This document shows, in pieces, positions 13,801-28,800 of a stretch of DNA of 64,000 nt. Origin of the DNA: Avena insularis (lineage: Eukaryota > Streptophyta > Magnoliopsida > Poales > Poaceae); contig CM042696.1 of NCBI GenBank assembly GCA_023614405.1, positions 340,185,211-340,249,210 on the forward strand, given 5' to 3'. Positions within the stretch are counted from its first letter, which is position 1; the number at the start of each line of letters is the position of its first letter. A model generated the notes under the pieces. It did no database searches. It saw only the letters and a list, made by a program, of their open reading frames with translations, and was not told the origin of the DNA. The position numbers were made by a program, and so were the translations under genes.

Positions 13801-16800
13801 CATGCAATCACACTAGGTGGATCCATGTGTGGTTTGTGAAAGAACAGACATGGAATGACTCTGGCTATGGTTCATGAAAAGAACACACATGTCATGACAC
13901 TGGTGGATCCATGTGTGGTTCATGAGAAGAACAGATATGCAATGACACTGGCTGTGGTTCCTGAAAAGAACATACATGCAATGACACTAGTGGATCCATG
14001 TGAGGTTTGTGGAAAGAACAGACATGCAATGACACTAGTGGATCCTTATGTGGTTTATTTAGAAGAACACACATGCAATGACTCTAGCTATGGTTCATGA
14101 AAAGAACACACATGCAATGACACTGGTGGATCCATGTGTGGTTTGTGGAAAGAATAGACATGCAACGACACCTGGTGTGGTTCATAAAAAGAACACACAT
14201 GCAATGACACTAGTAGATCCATGTGTGGTTTGTGAGAAGAACAGACATGCAATGACACTGGTGGATCCTTATATGGTTTGTTTAGAAGAACACACATGCA
14301 ATGACTCTAGCTGTGGTTCATGAAAAGAACACACATGCAATGACACTGGTGGATCCATGTGTGGTTCATGAGAATAACACACAGGCAATCACACTAGGTG
14401 GATCCATGTGTGGTTTGTTTAGAGGAACAGACGTGCAATGACTCTGGATGTGGTTCATGAAAAGAACACACATGCAATGACACTGGTGGATCCATGTGTG
14501 GTTCATGAGAATAACAGACATGCAATCACACTGGTTGTGGTTCATGAAAAGAACATACATGCAATGACACTGGTGGATCCATGTGTTGTTTGTTGAAAGA
14601 ACAGACATGCAATGACTCTAGCTGTGGTTTATGAAAAGAACACACATGCAATGACACTGGTGGATCCATGTGAGGTTTATGAAAAGAACACACATGCAAT
14701 GACACTGGTGTATCCTTATGTGGTTTGTGAGAAGAACACACATGCAATGACTCTAGCTGTGGTTCATGAAAAGAACACACATGTAATGATACTGGTGGAT
14801 CCATATGTGGTTTGTGGAAGGAACATACATGCAATAACTCTAGCTATGGTTCATGAAAAGAACAGACTTGCAATGACACTAGTGGATCCATGTGTAGTTT
14901 GTGGAAAGAACAGACATGCAATGACTCTAACTTTGGTTCATGAAAAGAACACACATGCAATGACACTTGTGGATCCATGTGTGGTTTGTGAGAAGAACAT
15001 ACATGCAATGACTCTAGCTGTGGTTCATGAAAAGAACACACATGCAATGACACTGGTGGATCCATGTGTGGTTCATGAGATGAACATACATGCAATCACA
15101 GTAGGTGGATCCATGTGTGGTTTGTGAAAGAACAGACATGCAATGACTCTGGCTATGGTTCATGAAAATAACACACATGTAATGACACTGGTGGATCCAT
15201 GTGTGGTTCATGAGAAGAACAGACATGCAATGACACTGGCTGTGGTTCATGAAAAGAACATACATGCAATGACACTAGTGGATCCATGTGCGGTTTGTGG
15301 AAAGAACAGACATGCAATGACACTGGTGGATCCTTATGTGGTTTATTTAGAAGAACACACATGCACTGACTCTAGCCATGGTTCATGAAAAGAACACACA
15401 TGCAATGACACTAGTGGATCCATGTGTGGTTTGTGGAAAGAATAGACATGCAATGACACCGGGTGTGGTTCATAAAAAGAACACACATGCAATGACACTA
15501 GTGGATCCATCTGTGGTTTGTGAGAAGAACATACATGCAATGACACTGGTGGATCCTTATATGGTTTCTCTAGAGGAACAGACGTGCAATGACTCTGGAT
15601 GTGGTTCATGAAAAGAACACACATGCAATGACACTGGTGGATCCATGTGGTTCATGAGAATATGGACATGCAATCACACTGGTTGTGGTTCATGAAAACA
15701 ACATACATGCAATGACACTGGTGGATCCATTTGTTGTTTGTGGAAAGAACATACATGCAATGACTCTAGCTGTGGTTCATGAAAAGAACACACATGCAAT
15801 GACACTGGTGGATCCATGTGAGGTTTATGAAAAGAACACACATGCAATGACATTGGTGTATCCTTATGTGGTTTGTGAGAAGAAGACACATGCAATGACT
15901 CTAGCTGTGGTTCATGAAAAGAACACACATGCAATGATACTGGTGGATCCATATGTGGTTTGTGGAAGGAACATACATGCAATAACTCTAGCTATGGTTC
16001 ATGAAAAGAACAGACTTGCAATGACACTAGTGGATCCATGTGTAGTTTGTGGAAAGAACAGACATGCAATGACTCTAACTGTGGTTCATGAAAAGAACAC
16101 ACATGCAATGACACTTGTGGATCCATGTGTGGTTTGTGAGAAGAACATACATGCAATGACTCTAGCTGTGGTTCATGAAAAGAACACACATGCAATGACA
16201 CTGGTGGATGCATGTGTGGTTCATGAGAAGAACATACATGCAATCACACTAGGTGGATCCATGTGTGGTTTGTGAAAGAACAGACATGGAATGACTCTGG
16301 CTATGGTTCATGAAAAGAACACACATGTCATGACACTGGTGGATCCATGTGTGGTTCATGAGAAGAACAGATATGCAATGACACTGGCTGTGGTTCATGA
16401 AAAGAACATACATGCAATGACACTAGTGGATCCATGTGAGGTTTGTGGAAAGAACAGACATGCAATGACACTAGTGGATCCTTATGTGGTTTATTTAGAA
16501 GAACACACATGCAATGACTCTAGCTATGGTTCATGAAAAGAACACACATGCAATGACACTGGTGGATCCATGTGTGGTTTGTGGAAAGAATAGACATGCA
16601 ATGACACCGGGTGTGGTTCATAAAAAGAACACACATGCAATGACACTAGTAGATCCATGTGTGGTTTGTGAGAAGAACAGACATGCAATGACACTGGTGG
16701 ATCCTTATATGGTTTGTTTAGAAGAACACACATGCAATGACTCTAGCTGTGGTTCATGAAAAGAACACACATGCAATGACACTGGTGGATCCATGTGTGG

Positions 16801-19800
16801 TTCATGAGAATAACACACAGGCAATCACACTAGGTGGATCCATGTGTGGTTTGTTTAGAGGAACAGACGTGCAATGACTCTGGATGTGGTTCATGAAAAG
16901 AACACACATGCAATGACACTGGTGGATCCATGTGTGGTTCATGAGAATAACAGACATGCAATCACACTGGTTGTGGTTCATGAAAAGAACATACATGCAA
17001 TGACACTGGTGGATCCATGTGTTGTTTGTTGAAAGAACAGACATGCAATGACTCTAGTTGTGGTTCATGAAAAGAACACACATGCAATGACACTGGTGGA
17101 TCCATGTGAGTTTTATGAAAAGAACACACATGCAATGACACTGGTGTATCCTTATGTGGTTTGTGAGAAGAACACACATGCAATGACTCTAGCTGTGGTT
17201 CATGAAAAGAACACACATGCAATGATACTGGTGGATCCATATGTGGTTTGTGGAAGGAACATACATGCAATAACTCTAGCTATGGTTCATGAAAAGAACA
17301 GACTTGCAATGACACTAGTGGATCCATGTGTAGTTTGTGGAAAGAACAGACATGCAATGACTCTAACTGTGGTTCATGAAAAGAGCACACATGCAATGAC
17401 ACTTGTGGATCCATGTGTGGTTTGTGAGAAGAACATACATGCAATGACTCTAGCTGTGGTTCATGAAAAGAACACACATGCAATGACACTGGTGGATCCA
17501 TGTGTGGTTCATGAGACAAACATACATGCAATCACACTAGGTGGATCCATGTGTAGTTTGTGAAAGAACAGACATGCAATGACTCTGGCTATGTTTCATG
17601 AAAAGAACACACATGTAATGACACTAGGTGGATCCATGTGTGGTTCATGAGAAGAACAGACATGCAATGACACTGGCTGTGGTTCATGAAAAGAACATAC
17701 ATGCAATGACACTGGTGGATCCATGTGTGGTTTGTGGAAAGAACAAACATGCAATGACACTGGTGGATCCTTATGTGGTTTATTTAGAAGAACACACATG
17801 CAATGACTCTAGTTGTGGTTCATGAAAATACAACACATGCAATGACACTGGTGGATCCATGTGTGGTTTGTGGAAAGAATAGACATGCACTAACACCGGG
17901 TGTGGTTCATAAAAAGAACACACATGCAATGACACTAGTGGATCCATGTGTGGTTTGTGAGAAGAACAGACATGCAATGACACTGGTGGATCCTTATATG
18001 GTTTGATTAGAAGAACACACATGCAATGACTCTAGTTGTGGTTCATGAAAAGAACACACATGCAATGACACTGGTGGATCCATGTGTGGTTCATGAGAAG
18101 AACAGGCAGGCAATCACACTAGGTGGATCCATGCGTGGTTTGTTTAGAGGAACAGACGTGCAATGACTCTGGATGTGGTTCATGAAAAGGACACACATGC
18201 AATGACACTGCTGGATCCATGTGTGGTTCATGAGAATAACAGACATGCAATCACACTGGCTGTGGTTCATGAAAAGAACATACATGCAATAACACTGGTG
18301 GATCCATGTGTTGTTTGTGGAAAGAACAGACATGCAATGACTCTAGTTGTGGTTCATGAAAAGAACACACATGCAATGACACTGGTGGATCCATGTGTGG
18401 TTTGTCAGAAGAACACACATGCAATGACACTGGTGGATCCATGTGAGGTTTATGAAAAGAACACACATGCAATGACACTGGTGTATCCTTATGTGGTTTG
18501 TGAGAAGAACACACATGCAATGACTCTAGCTGTGGTTCATCAAAAGAACACACATGCAATGATACTGGTGGATCCATATGTGGTTTGTGGAAGGAACATA
18601 CATGCAATGACACTGGGTGTGGTTCATGAAAATAACACACATGCAATGACACTGGTGTATCCTTATTTGGTTTGTGAGAAGAACACACATGCAATGACTC
18701 TAGCTGTGGTTCATGAAAAGAACACACATGCAATGACACTAGTGGATCCATATGTGGTTTGTGGAAGGAACAGACATGCAATAACTCTAGCAATGGTTCA
18801 TGAAAAGAACAGACATGCAATGACACTAGTGGATCCATGTGTGGTTTGTGGGAAGAACAGACATGCAATGACTCTATCTGTGGTTCATGAAAAGAACACA
18901 CATGCAATGACACTTGTGGATCCATGTGTGCTTTGTGAGAAGAACATACATGCAATGACTCTAGTTGTGGTTCATGAAAAGAACACACATGCAATGACAC
19001 TGGTGGATCCATGTGTGGTTCATGAGAAGAACATATATGCAATCACACTAGGTGGATCCATGTGTGGTTTGTGAAAGAACAGACATGCAATGACTCTGGC
19101 TATGGTTCATGAAAAGAACACACATGCAATGACACTATTGGATCCATGTGTGGTTCATGAGAAGAATAGACATGCAATGACACTGGCTGTGGTTCATGAA
19201 AAGAACATACATGCAATGACACTGGTGGATCCATGTGTGGTTTATTTAGAAGAACACACATGCAATGACTCTAGATGTGGTTCATGAAAATAACACACAT
19301 GCAATGACACTGGTGGATCCAAGTGTGGTTTGTGGAAAGAATAGACATGCACTGACACCGGGTGTGGTTCATAAAAAGAACACACATGCAATGACACTAG
19401 TGGATCCATGTGTGGTTTGTGAGAAGAATAGACATGCAATGACACTGGTGGATCCTTATATGGTTTGTTTAGAAGAACACACATGCAATGACTCTAGTTG
19501 TGGTTCATGAAAAGAACACACATGCAATGACACTGGTGGATCCTTGTGTGGTTCATGAGAAGAACAGACAGGCAATCACACTAGGTGGATTCATGTGTGG
19601 TTTGTTTAGAGGAACAGACGTGCAATGACTCTGGATGTGGTTCATGAAAAGAACACATGCAATGACACTGGTGGATCCATGTGTGGTTCATGAGAATAAC
19701 AGACATGCAATCTCACTGGCTATGGTTCATGAAAAGAACATACATGCAATGACACTGGTGGATCCATGTGTTGTTTGTGGAAAGAACATACATGCAATGA

Positions 19801-22800
19801 CTCTAGCTGTGGTTCATGAAAAGAACACACACGCAATGACACTGGTGGATCCATGTGTGGTTTGTCAGAAGAACAGACATGCAATGACACTGGTGGATCC
19901 ATGTGAGGTTTATGAAAAGAACACACATGCAATGACACTGGTGTATCCTTATGTGGTTTGTGAGAAGAAGACACATGCAATGACTCTAGATGTGTTTCAT
20001 GAAAAGAACACACATGCAATGATACTGGTGGATCCATATGTGGTTTGTGGAAGGAACATACATGCAATGACACTGGGTGTGGTTCATGAAAATAACACAC
20101 ATGCAATGACCCTGGTGTATCCTTATGTGGTTTGTGAGAAGAACACACATGCAATGACTCTAGCTGTGGTTCATGAAAAGAACACACATGCAATGACACT
20201 AGTGGATCCATATGTGGTTTGTGGAAGGAACAGACATGCAATAACTCTAGCTATGGTTCATGAAAAGAATAGACATGCAATGACATAAGTGGATCCATTT
20301 CTGGTTTGTGGAAAGAACAGACATGCAATGACTCTAACTATGGTTCATGAAAAGAACACATATGCAATGACACTTGTGGATCCATGTGTGGTTTGTGAGA
20401 AGAACATACATGCAATGACTCTAGCTGTGGGTCATGAAAAGAACACACATGCAATGACACTGGTGGATCCATGTGTGGTTCATGAGAAGAACATACAGGC
20501 AATCACACTAGGTGGATCCATGTGTGGTTTGTGAAAGAACAAACATGCAATGACTCTGGCTATGGTTCATGAAAAGAACACACATGCAATGACACTGGTG
20601 AATCCATGTGTGGTTCATGAGAAGAAAAAACATGCAATGACACTGGTTGTGGTTCATGAAAAGAACATACATGCAATGACACATGTGGATCCATGTGTGG
20701 TTTGTGGAAAGAACAGACATGCAATGACTCTAACTTTGGTTCATGAAAAGAACACACATGCAATGACACTAGTGGATCCATGTGTGGTTCATGAGAAGAA
20801 AAGACATGCAATCACACTAGGTGGATCCATGTGTGGTTTGTTTAGAGGAACAGACATGCAGTGACTCTGGCTATGGTTCATGAAAAGAACACACATGCAA
20901 TGACACTGCTGGATCCATGTGTGGTTCATGAGAAGAATAGACATGCAATCACACTGGCTATGGTTCATGAAAAGAATATACATGCAATGACACTGGTGGA
21001 TCCATGTGTGGTTTGTGGAAAGAACAGACATGCAACGACACTTGTGGATCCTTATGTGGTTTATTTAGAAGAACACACATGCAATGACTCTAGCTATGGT
21101 TCATGAAAAGAACACACATGCAATGACACTGGTGGATCCATGTGTGGTTTGTGGAAAGAACAGACATGCAATGACACTGGGTGTGGTTCATGAAAACAAC
21201 ACACATGCAATGCCACTGGTGGATCCATGTGTGGTTTGTGAGAAGAACATACATGCAATGACACTGGTGGATCCTTATGTGGTTTGTTTAGAAGAACACA
21301 CATGCAATGAATCTAGTTGTGGTTCATGAAAAGAACACACATGCAATGACACTGGTGGATCTATGTGTGGTTCATGAGAAGAACGGACATGCAATCACAC
21401 TAGGTGGATCCATGTGTGGTTTGTTTAGAGGAACGGACATGCAATGACTCTGGATGTGGTTCATGAAAAGAACACACATGCAATGACACTGGTGGATCCA
21501 TGTGTGGTTCATGAGAAGAAGAGACATGCAATCACACTCGCTGTGGTTCATGAAAAGAACATACATGCAATGACACTGGTCGATCCATGTGTGGTTTGTG
21601 GAAAGAACATACATGCAATGACTCTAGCTGTGGTTCATGAAAAGAATAGACATGCAATGACACTGGTGGATCCATGTGTGGTTTGTAAGAAGAACAGACA
21701 TGCAATGACACTGGTGGATCCATGTGTGGTTTATGAAAAGAACACACATGCAATGACACTGGTGTATCCTTATGTGGTATGTGAGAAGAACACACATGCA
21801 ATGACTCTAGCTGTGGTTCATGAAAGGAACACACATGCAATGGCACTGGTGGATCCGTATGTGGTTTGTGGAAGGAACAGACATGCAATGACACTGGGTG
21901 TGATTCATGAAAAGAACACACATGCAATGACACTAGTGTATCCTTATGTGGTTTGTGAGAAGAACACACATGCGATGACTCTAGCCGTGGTTCATGAAAA
22001 GAACACACCTGTAATGACACTGATGGATAGATATGTGGTTTGTGGAAGGAATAGACATGCAATGACTCTAGATGTGGTTAATTGAAAAGAACATACATGC
22101 AATGACACTGGTGGATCCATGTGTGGTTGGTGGAAAGAACATACATGCAATGACTATAGCTGTGGTTCATTAAAGAACACACATGCAATGACACTGGTGG
22201 ATCCATGTGTGGTTTGTGAGAAGAACAGCCATGCAATGACTATAGCTGTGGTTCATGAAAAGAACACACATGCAATGACACAGGTGGATCCATGTGTGGT
22301 TCATGAGAAGAAGAGACATGCAATCACACTAGGTGGATCCATGTGTGGTTTGAGGAAAGAACAGACATGCAATGACTCTAGCTGTGGTTCATGAAAAGAA
22401 CACACATGCAATGATACTGGTGGATCCATGTGTGGTTTGTGAGAAGAACAGACATGCAATGACACTGGTGGATCCATGTGTGGTTTGTTTAGAGGAACAA
22501 ACATGCAAAGACACTGGGTGTGGTTCATGAAAAGAACAGACATGCAATGACACTGGTGGATCCTTATGTGGTTTGTTTAGAAGAACACACATGCAATGAA
22601 TCTAGCTGTGGTTCATGAAAAGAACACACATGCAATGACACTTGTGGATCCATGTATGGTTTGTGAGAATAACAGACATGCAATGACACTGGTGGATCCA
22701 TGTGTGGTTTGTTTAGAGGAACGAACATGCAATGACACTGGGTGTGGTTCATGAAAAGAACAGACATGCAATGACACTGGTGGATCCTTATGTGGTTTGT

Positions 22801-25800
22801 TTAGAAGAACACACATGCAATGAATCTAGCTGTGGTTCATGAAAAGAACACACATGCAATGACACTGGTGGATCCATGTATGGTTTGTGAGAAGAACATA
22901 CATGCAATGACATAGGTGGATCCATGTGTGGTTTGTTTAGAGGAACAAACATGCAATGACACTGGGTGTGGTTCATGAAAAGAACAGACATGCAATGACA
23001 TTGGTGGATCCTTATGTGTTTTGTTTAGAAGAACACACATGCAATGACTCTAGCTGTGGTTCATGAGAAGAATACACATGCAATGAATCTTGTGGATCCA
23101 TGTATGGTTTGTGAGAATAACAGACATGCAATGACATAGGTGGATCCATGTGTGGTTTGTTTAGAGGAACAAACATGCAATGACACTGGGTGTGGTTCAT
23201 GAAAAGAACAGACATGCAATGACACTGGTGGATCCTTATGTGGTTTGTCTAGAAGAACACACATGCAATAACTCTAGCTGTGGTTCATGAAAAGAACACA
23301 CATGCAATGACACTGGTGGATCCATGTGTGGTTTGTGGAAAGAACAGACATGCAATGACACTAGGTGTGGTTCATGAAAAGAACACACATGCAATGACAC
23401 TGGTGGATCCGTGTGTGGTTTGTGAGAAGAACAGACATGCAATGACACTGGTGGATCCTTATGTGGTTTGTTTAGAAGAACACACATGCAATGACTCTAG
23501 CTGTGGTTCATGAAAAGAACACACATGCAATGACACTGGTGGATCCATGTGTGGTCCATGAGAAGAAGAGACGTGCAATCACACTAGGTGGATCCATGTG
23601 TGGTTTGTTTAGAGGAAAAACATGCAATGACTCTCACTGTGGTTCATGAAAAGAACACACCTGCAATCACACTAGTGGATCCATTTGTGGTTCATGAGAA
23701 GAACAGACATGCAATCACACTGGCTGTGGTTCAGGAAAAGAACATACATGCAATGACACTGGTGGATCCATGTGTGGTTTGTGGAAAGAACATACATGCA
23801 ATGACTCTAGCTGTGGTTCCTGAAAAGAACACACATGCAATGACACTGGTGGATCCATGTGTATTTGTGAGAAGAACAGACATGTAATGACACTGGTGTG
23901 TCCATGTGTGGTTTATGAAAAGAACACACATGTAATGACACTGATGTATCCTTATGTGGTTTGTGAGAAGAACACACATGCAATGACTCTAGCTGTGGTT
24001 CATGAAAAGAACACACATGCAATGACACTGGTGGATCCATATGTGGTTTGTGAAGGAACAGACATGCAATGACACTGGGTGTGGTTCATGAAAAGAACAC
24101 ACATGCAATGACACTATTGTATCCTTATGTGGTTTGTGAAAAGAACACAGATGCAATGACTCTAGCTGTGGTTCATGAAAAGAACACACATGCAATGACA
24201 CTGGTGGATCCATATGTAGTTTGTGGAAGGAACAGACATGCAATGACTCTAGCTGTGGTTCATGAAAAGAACAGACATGCAATGACACTGGTGGATCCAT
24301 ATGTGGTTTGTGGAAAGAGCAGACATGCAATGACTCTAGCTGTGGTTCATGAAAATAACACACATGCAATGACACTGGTGGATACATGTGTGGTTTGTGG
24401 AAAGAACATACATGCAATGAATCTAGTTGTGGTTCATGAAAAGAACACACATGCAATGACACCGGTGGATCCATATGTGGTTTTGTGGAAGGAACAGACA
24501 TGCAATGACTCTAGCTGTGGTTCATGAAAAGAACAGACATGCAATGACACTGGTGGATCCATATGTGGTTTGTGGAAAGAGCAGACATGCAATGACTCTA
24601 GCTGTGGTTCATGAAAAGAACACACATGCAATGAAACTGGTGGAACCATGTGTGGTTTGTGGAAAGAACATACATGCAATGATTCTAGCTGTGGTTCATG
24701 AAAAGAACACACATGTAATGACACTGGTGGATCCATGTGTGGTTTGTGAGAAGAATAGAAATGCAATGACTCTAACTGTGGTTCATGAAAAGAACACACA
24801 TGCAATGACACAGGTGGATCCATGTGTGGTTCATGAGAAGAACACACATGCAATCACACTAGGTGGATCCATGTGTGGTTTGTGGAAAGAACGGACATGC
24901 AATGACTCTGGCTGTGGTTCATGAAAAGAACACACATGCAATTATACTGGTGGATCCATGTGTGGTTTGTGAGAAGAACAGACATGCAATGACACTGGTG
25001 GATCCATGTGTGGTTTGTTTAGAGGAACAAACATGGAATGACACTGGGTGTGGTTCATGAAAAGAACAGACATGCAATGACACTGGTGGATCCTTATGTG
25101 GTTTTTTAGAAGAACACACATGCAATGACTCTAGCTGTGGTTCATGAAAAGAACAGACATGCAATGACACTGGTGGATCCATGTGTGGTTTGTGAGAAGA
25201 ACATACATGCAATCACACAGGTGGATCCTCATGTGGTTTGTTTAGAAGAACACACATGCAATGACTCTAGCTGTGGTTCATGAAAAGAACACACATGCAA
25301 TGACACTTGTGGATCCATGTGTGGTTAGTGAGAAGAACAGACATGCAATGACATAGGTGGATCCATGTGTGGTTTGGATAGAGGAACCGACATGCAATGA
25401 CACTGGGTGTGGTTCATGAAAAGAACAGACATTGAATGACACTGGTGGATCCTTATGTGGTTTGTTTAGAAGAACACACATGCAATGACTCTAGCAGTGG
25501 TTCATGAAAAGAACACACATGCAATGACACTGGTGGATCCTTCTGTGGTGTGTGGAAATAACAGACATGCAATGACACTGGGTGTGGTTCATGAAAAGAA
25601 CACACATGCAATGACACAGGTGGATCCGTGTGTGGTTTGTGAGAAGAACAGACATGCAATGACACTGGTGGATCCTGATGTGGTTTGTTTAGAAGAACAC
25701 ACATGCAATGACTCTAGCTGTGGTTCATGAAAAGAACACACATGCAATGACACTGGTAGATCCATGTGTGGTCCTTGAGAAGAACAGACATGCAATCACA

Positions 25801-28800
25801 CTAGGTGGATCCATGTGTGGTTTGTTTAGAGGAACACACATGCATTGACTCTGGTTGTGGTTCATGAAAAGAACACACCTGCAATGACACTAGTGGATCC
25901 ATTTGTGGTTCATGAGAAGAACAGACATGCAATCACACTGGCTGTGGTTCAGGAAAAGAACATACATGCAATGACACTGGTGGATCCATGTGTGGTTTAT
26001 GGAAAGAACAGACATGCAATGACTCTAGGTGTGGTTCCTGAAAAGAACACACATGCAATGACACTGGTGGATCCATGTGTATTTGTGAGAAGAACAGACA
26101 TGTAATGACACTGGTGGATCCATGTGTGGTTTATGAAAAGAACACACATGTAATGACCTGATGTATCCTTATGTGGTTTGTGAGAAGAACACACATGCAA
26201 TGACTCTAGTTGTGGTTCATGAAAAGAACACACATGCAATGACACTGGTGGATCCATATGTGGTTTGTGAAGGAACAAACATGCAATGACACTGGGTGTG
26301 GTTCATGAAAAGAACACACATGCAATGGCACTATTGTATCCTTATGTGGTTTGTGAAAAGAACACACATGCAATGACTCTAGCTATGGTGCATGAAAAGA
26401 ACACACATGTAATGACACTCGTGGATCCATATGTAGTTTGCGGAAGGAACAGACATGCAATGACTCTAGCTGTGGTTCATGAAACGAACCGACATGCAAT
26501 GACACTGGTGGATCCATATGTGGTTTGTGGAAAGAACAGACATGCAATGACTCTAGCTGTGGTTCATCAAAAGAACACACATGCAATGACACTGGTGGAT
26601 CCATGTGTGGTTTTTGAGAAGAATAGACATGCAATCACACTAGTGGATCCTTATGTGGTTTGTTTAGAAGAACACACATGCAATTACTCTAGCTGTGGTT
26701 CATGAAAAGAACACACATGCAATGACACTGGTGGATCCATGTGTAGTTTGTTTAGAGGAACATACATGCAATAACACTGGGTGTGGTTCATGAAAAGAAC
26801 AGACATGCAATGACACTGGTGGATCCTTATGTGGTTTGTTTAGAAGAACAAACATGTAATGACTCTAGCTGTGGTTCATGAAAAGAACACACATGCAATG
26901 ACACTGGTGGATCCATGTGTGGTTTGTGGAAAGAACAGACATGCAATGACACTGGGTGTGGTTCATGAAAAGAACACACATGCAATGACACTAGTGGATC
27001 CATGTGTGGTTTGTGAGAAGAACAGACATGCAATGACAATGGTGAATCCTTATATGGTTTGTTTAGAAGAACACACATGCAATGACTCTAGCTGTGGTTC
27101 ATGAAAAGAACACACATGCAATGACACTGGTGGATCCATGTGTGGTTCATGAGAAGAACAGACAAGAAATCACACTAGGTGGATCCATGTGTGGTTTGTT
27201 TAGAGGAACAAACATGCGATGACTCTGGCTATGGTTCATGAAAAGAACACACCTGCAATGACACTGGTGGATCCATGTGTGGTTCATGAGAAGAAGAGAC
27301 ATGCAATCACACTGGTTGTGGTTCATGAAAAGAACATACATGCAATGACACTGGTGGATCCATGTGTGGTTTGTGGAAAGAACAGACATGCAATGACTCT
27401 ACCTGTGGTTCATGAAAAGAACACACATGCCATGACACTGGTGGATCCATGTGTGTTTGTGAGAAGAACAGACATGTAATGACACTGGTGGATCCATGTG
27501 TGGTTTATCAAAAGAACACAGATGCAATGACACTGATGTATCCTTATGTGGTTTCTGAGAAGAACACACATGCAATGACTCTAGCTGTGGTTCATGAAAA
27601 AAAAACATGCAATGACACTGGTGGATCCATATGTGGTTTTTGGACGGAACAGACATTCAATAACACTGGGTGTGGTTCATGAAAAGAACACACATGCAAT
27701 GACACAATTGTATCCTTATGTGGTTTGTGAGAAGAACAAACATGCAATGACTCTAGCTATGGTTCATGGAAAGAACACACATGCAATGACACTGGTGGAT
27801 CCATATGTGGTTTATGGAAGGAACAGACATCCAATGACTCTAGTTGTGGTTCATGAAAAGAATAGACATGCAATGACACTGGTGGATCCATATGTGGTTT
27901 GTGGAAAGAGCAGACATGCAATGACTCTAGCTGTGGTTCATGAAAAGAACATACAAGCAATGACACTGGTGGATCCTTATTTGGTTTGTTTAGAAGAACA
28001 CACATGCAATGACTCTAGCTGTGGTTCATGAAAAGAACAAACATGCAATGACACTGGTGGATCCAATTGTGGTTCATGAGAGGAACACACATGAAATGAC
28101 ACTGGGTGTGGTTCATGAGAAGAACAGACATGCGATGACACTAGTGGATACTTATGTGGTTTGTGAGAAGAACTGACATGGAATGACTCTAGCTAGCGTT
28201 CATGAAAAGAACACACATGCAATGACACTGGTGGATCCATGCGTGGTTTATGAAAAGAACAGACATGTAATCACACTAGGTGGATCCATGTGTGGTTTGT
28301 TTAGAGGAACATACATGCAATGACATTGGGTGTGGTTCATCAAAAGAACAGACATGCAATGACCCTGGTGGATCCTTATGTGGTTTGTTTAGAAGAACAC
28401 ACATGCAATTACTCTAGCTGTGGTTCATGAAAAGAACACACATGCAATGACACAGGTGGATCCATGTGTGGTTTGTGAGAATAAGAGACATGCAATCACA
28501 CTGGGTGTGGTTCATGTAAAGAACACACATCCAATGACATTGGTGTATCCATGTGTGGTTTGTGGAAAGAACAAACATGCAATGACACTGGGTGTGGTTC
28601 ATGAAAAGAACACACATGCAATGACACTGGTGTATCCTTATGTGGTGTGTGAGAAGAACACACATGCAATGACTCTAGCTGTGGTTCATGAAAAGAACAC
28701 ACATGCAATGACACTGGTGGATCCATATGTGGTTCGTGGAAGGAACACACATCCAATGACTCTAGCTGTGGTTCATGAAAAGAACATACATGCAATGACA

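Larger units (their letters stand above)
5495..17650. repeat. Higher-order satellite repeat, period about 2439 bp, three copies
   Basis: Within the satellite, long blocks recur at a constant offset. Copy 1 is 5495-6024 plus 10872-12780, interrupted by the LTR insertion. Copy 2 is about 12781-15219. Copy 3 is about 15220-17650. The variant anchor TTTAGAGGAACAGACGTGC preceded by GGATCCATGTGTGGTTTG recurs at about 11981, 14420 and 16856, giving offsets of 2439 and 2436. The anchor TTCTCTAGAGGAACAGACG or its TTCTTTAGAGG form recurs at 5841 and 13127, which is 2439 apart once the insertion and one target duplication are removed. Each unit contains sub-blocks of about 1288 and 1151 bp. The copies look near-identical by eye, so the amplification is recent. 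Similarity falls past about 17650. Confidence 0.88.
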
